This document shows positions 62,891 through 64,000 of a DNA stretch of 64,000 bases, in pieces; position 1 is the first letter of the stretch; the number at the start of each line of letters is the position of its first letter. The stretch covers positions 1 to 64,000 of the forward strand of contig NZ_FOFA01000013.1 of assembly GCF_900110855.1 (NCBI RefSeq). Reading direction: 5' to 3'. A model generated the notes under the pieces. The model had not been told where the DNA came from, made no database searches, and saw nothing but the letters and a program-made list of their open reading frames with translations. Position numbers and translations under genes: made by a program. This DNA is from Microlunatus flavus (lineage in GTDB: Bacteria > Actinomycetota > Actinomycetes > Propionibacteriales > Propionibacteriaceae).

Positions 62891-64000
62891 GTGCCGCGCT
62901 ACTGCACCGTCTGCGGAGCTGAGACGCGCCCGCACGGGCGCTTCTGCCCGAACTGCGGGGCGGACGTCCGTCCGGACCAGCTGAGCGGCGCCGCGTCCAG
63001 CGGACCACCGCCGGCACCCGAGTCGCCCGCTGCCGGTCCGCCGCCGCGGGAGCTATTCGGCAGCGGTCCGGCTGACGACCTCGACGCCACGAGCATCCGT
63101 CCAGCGCTCTGGCGCCCCGACCCTCCTGCTGGACCGCCCAGCCCGCCTGCACCGGGCCAGCCGGTCGTCGGGCGCCCGCAGTCGCCGTACGGGCGGCGGG
63201 AGCCCACGCCCGCGGACTACCCACCGCCGAGCGGCGCGCGGTTCATCCCGGCGACGGCCACTCCGCCGCACCAGCCCCATGCAGACATGCCGTCCGACGG
63301 CGGCTGGGACGTGCCGCTGGCCCCTGTCGACCGTGGTGGGGCCGACGCTCCCGAGGCGAAGGGCGCGGAACCCCGCCGTGGCGCTCGGTGGGCGGTGGTG
63401 ATCGCGGCCGTCCTCGTCGTCGGGCTCCTCGGCGTGCTCCTCGGGGCTCGCGTCGACTGGGGCCGGATCATCGGCTGGGGCCCGGCTCCGTCGCCCGGCC
63501 CGACCTCGGCGTCTCCCGAGACGTCGCCCCCCGACGAACCGTCGCCGACGGAATCCGCAGACCCGGGCGAGGACGAGGCCACCGCCCTCGACGGGCTCCT
63601 CACTCAGTCCGCGGTCACGCGGATCAAGGTCTCCAGAGCGGTGTCCCACCTCCAGGCGTGCAGCGCGGACGAGGATGACGCGGCCACCCTGTCGGACGGG
63701 GCGACGGAGCGCCAGGAGCTGGCCACGCAGCTCGAGGACCTGGCGCTCGACTCGCTTCCTGAAGGCGATCGCCTGCGGCAGGACCTCGACGACGCCTGGA
63801 CCACGTCGGCCGAGGCCGACACGGAGTACCGCAACGCCTACGACGAGGTGGCGGGCGACTGCACCTCGACGACGCTGCAGAGCTCGTCGTCCTACAGCAG
63901 GGCCGACGACCTGTCCGGCGAGGCCACCCAGGCCAAGAAGGACTTCGTCAAGCGGTGGAACTCGATCGCCGAGACCTACGGGCTCGCGCACCGCGAGCAC
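62891..64000 (+). CDS. Zinc-ribbon, one-TM protein with extracellular helical domain (3' end beyond window)
   Basis: At least 370 residues, open to the last base of the window. An N-terminal zinc ribbon (YCTVCGAE and FCPNCGAD, two CxxC knuckles, residues 4-24) is followed by a long Pro/Gly-rich stretch, one membrane helix (about residues 167-190, WAVVIAAVLVVGLLGVLLGA), a short Pro/Ser/Thr stalk and a helical C-terminal domain with paired cysteines that continues past the end. The cytoplasmic ribbon with an outside domain is common in actinobacterial membrane proteins of unknown role. GTG start with a G-rich site upstream. Confidence 0.75.
   Translation, partial: MPRYCTVCGAETRPHGRFCPNCGADVRPDQLSGAASSGPPPAPESPAAGPPPRELFGSGPADDLDATSIRPALWRPDPPAGPPSPPAPGQPVVGRPQSPYGRREPTPADYPPPSGARFIPATATPPHQPHADMPSDGGWDVPLAPVDRGGADAPEAKGAEPRRGARWAVVIAAVLVVGLLGVLLGARVDWGRIIGWGPAPSPGPTSASPETSPPDEPSPTESADPGEDEATALDGLLTQSAVTRIKVSRAVSHLQACSADEDDAATLSDGATERQELATQLEDLALDSLPEGDRLRQDLDDAWTTSAEADTEYRNAYDEVAGDCTSTTLQSSSSYSRADDLSGEATQAKKDFVKRWNSIAETYGLAHREH

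Overview
The window is a high-GC chromosomal stretch from an actinobacterium, most plausibly Propionibacteriales/Nocardioidaceae-like. The evidence is strong G/C bias at third codon positions, many GTG starts, GTGA/ATGA stop-start overlaps, a SAM-IV riboswitch (a class known from actinobacteria), a SigL/RslA-type sigma/anti-sigma pair, and zinc-motif small proteins typical of that group. No rRNA, tRNA, CRISPR array, transposase or phage module was seen. The assignment to family level is inference.

Layout. 1-8.7 kb: an FAD/NAD(P)-binding protein, then a SAM-IV riboswitch driving six translationally coupled genes (PLP cysteine-desulfurase-like enzyme, xi-class GST, two LLM flavin monooxygenases, FMN reductase, flavin reductase), which looks like an organosulfur scavenging operon. 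8.9-11.5 kb: a DUF1479 oxygenase divergent from a ROK repressor with two matching operator-like repeats. 11.6-17.6 kb: small hypotheticals, a methyltransferase, a lipoprotein, a membrane protein/histidine kinase/response regulator operon and a PhzF protein. 17.6-22.4 kb: a TRIC-like channel and a nickel-pincer cofactor operon (larE-larB-larC) with a LigB-type dioxygenase but no larA. 22.4-30.3 kb: an IclR regulator divergent from the histidine utilisation genes hutH, hutU, an M20 amidohydrolase, hutF and hutI. 30.4-34.7 kb: a lipoprotein, SigL-like sigma factor and anti-sigma factor behind a SigL-type promoter, then a rifampin-phosphotransferase-like enzyme. 34.7-42.4 kb: sugar and redox genes (two SDRs, GH36 alpha-galactosidase, PfkB kinase, transaldolase-like aldolase, Nudix, zinc alcohol dehydrogenase). 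42.6-45.5 kb: a BLUF photoreceptor with a Cys/His tail and a tautomerase/beta-propeller/2-hydroxyacid dehydrogenase group. 45.7-48.8 kb: a TPP riboswitch controlling a YkoE S-component and a three-part fused ECF transporter protein. 49.3-52.5 kb: two tandem secreted proteins sharing an FN3 module and Pro-Thr linker but carrying different enzymes (an EEP nuclease/phosphatase fold and an SGNH hydrolase).

52.5-59.1 kb: a tightly overlapped minus-strand cassette (APC permease, two SDRs, agmatinase-family ureohydrolase, polysaccharide-deacetylase-fold protein) divergent from a PucR activator, probably a guanidino/amine catabolic unit. 59.1-60.8 kb: a TetR repressor and aldo/keto reductase divergent across twin operator dyads. 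60.9-64.0 kb: the most accessory-looking part, a 500-residue protein with about 21 hexapeptide Glu-Pro-Ala-Glu-Gln repeats ending in a putative restriction-endonuclease-fold toxin domain, an overlapping 84-residue candidate immunity gene, and a zinc-ribbon/one-TM protein cut by the window end.

The best candidates for something undescribed are the repeat-tethered toxin with its immunity-like partner, the SAM-IV organosulfur operon, the larA-less nickel-pincer operon, and the BLUF protein with a metal-binding-like tail. Long near-perfect hairpins without U-tracts recur between convergent genes and probably act as bidirectional terminators.
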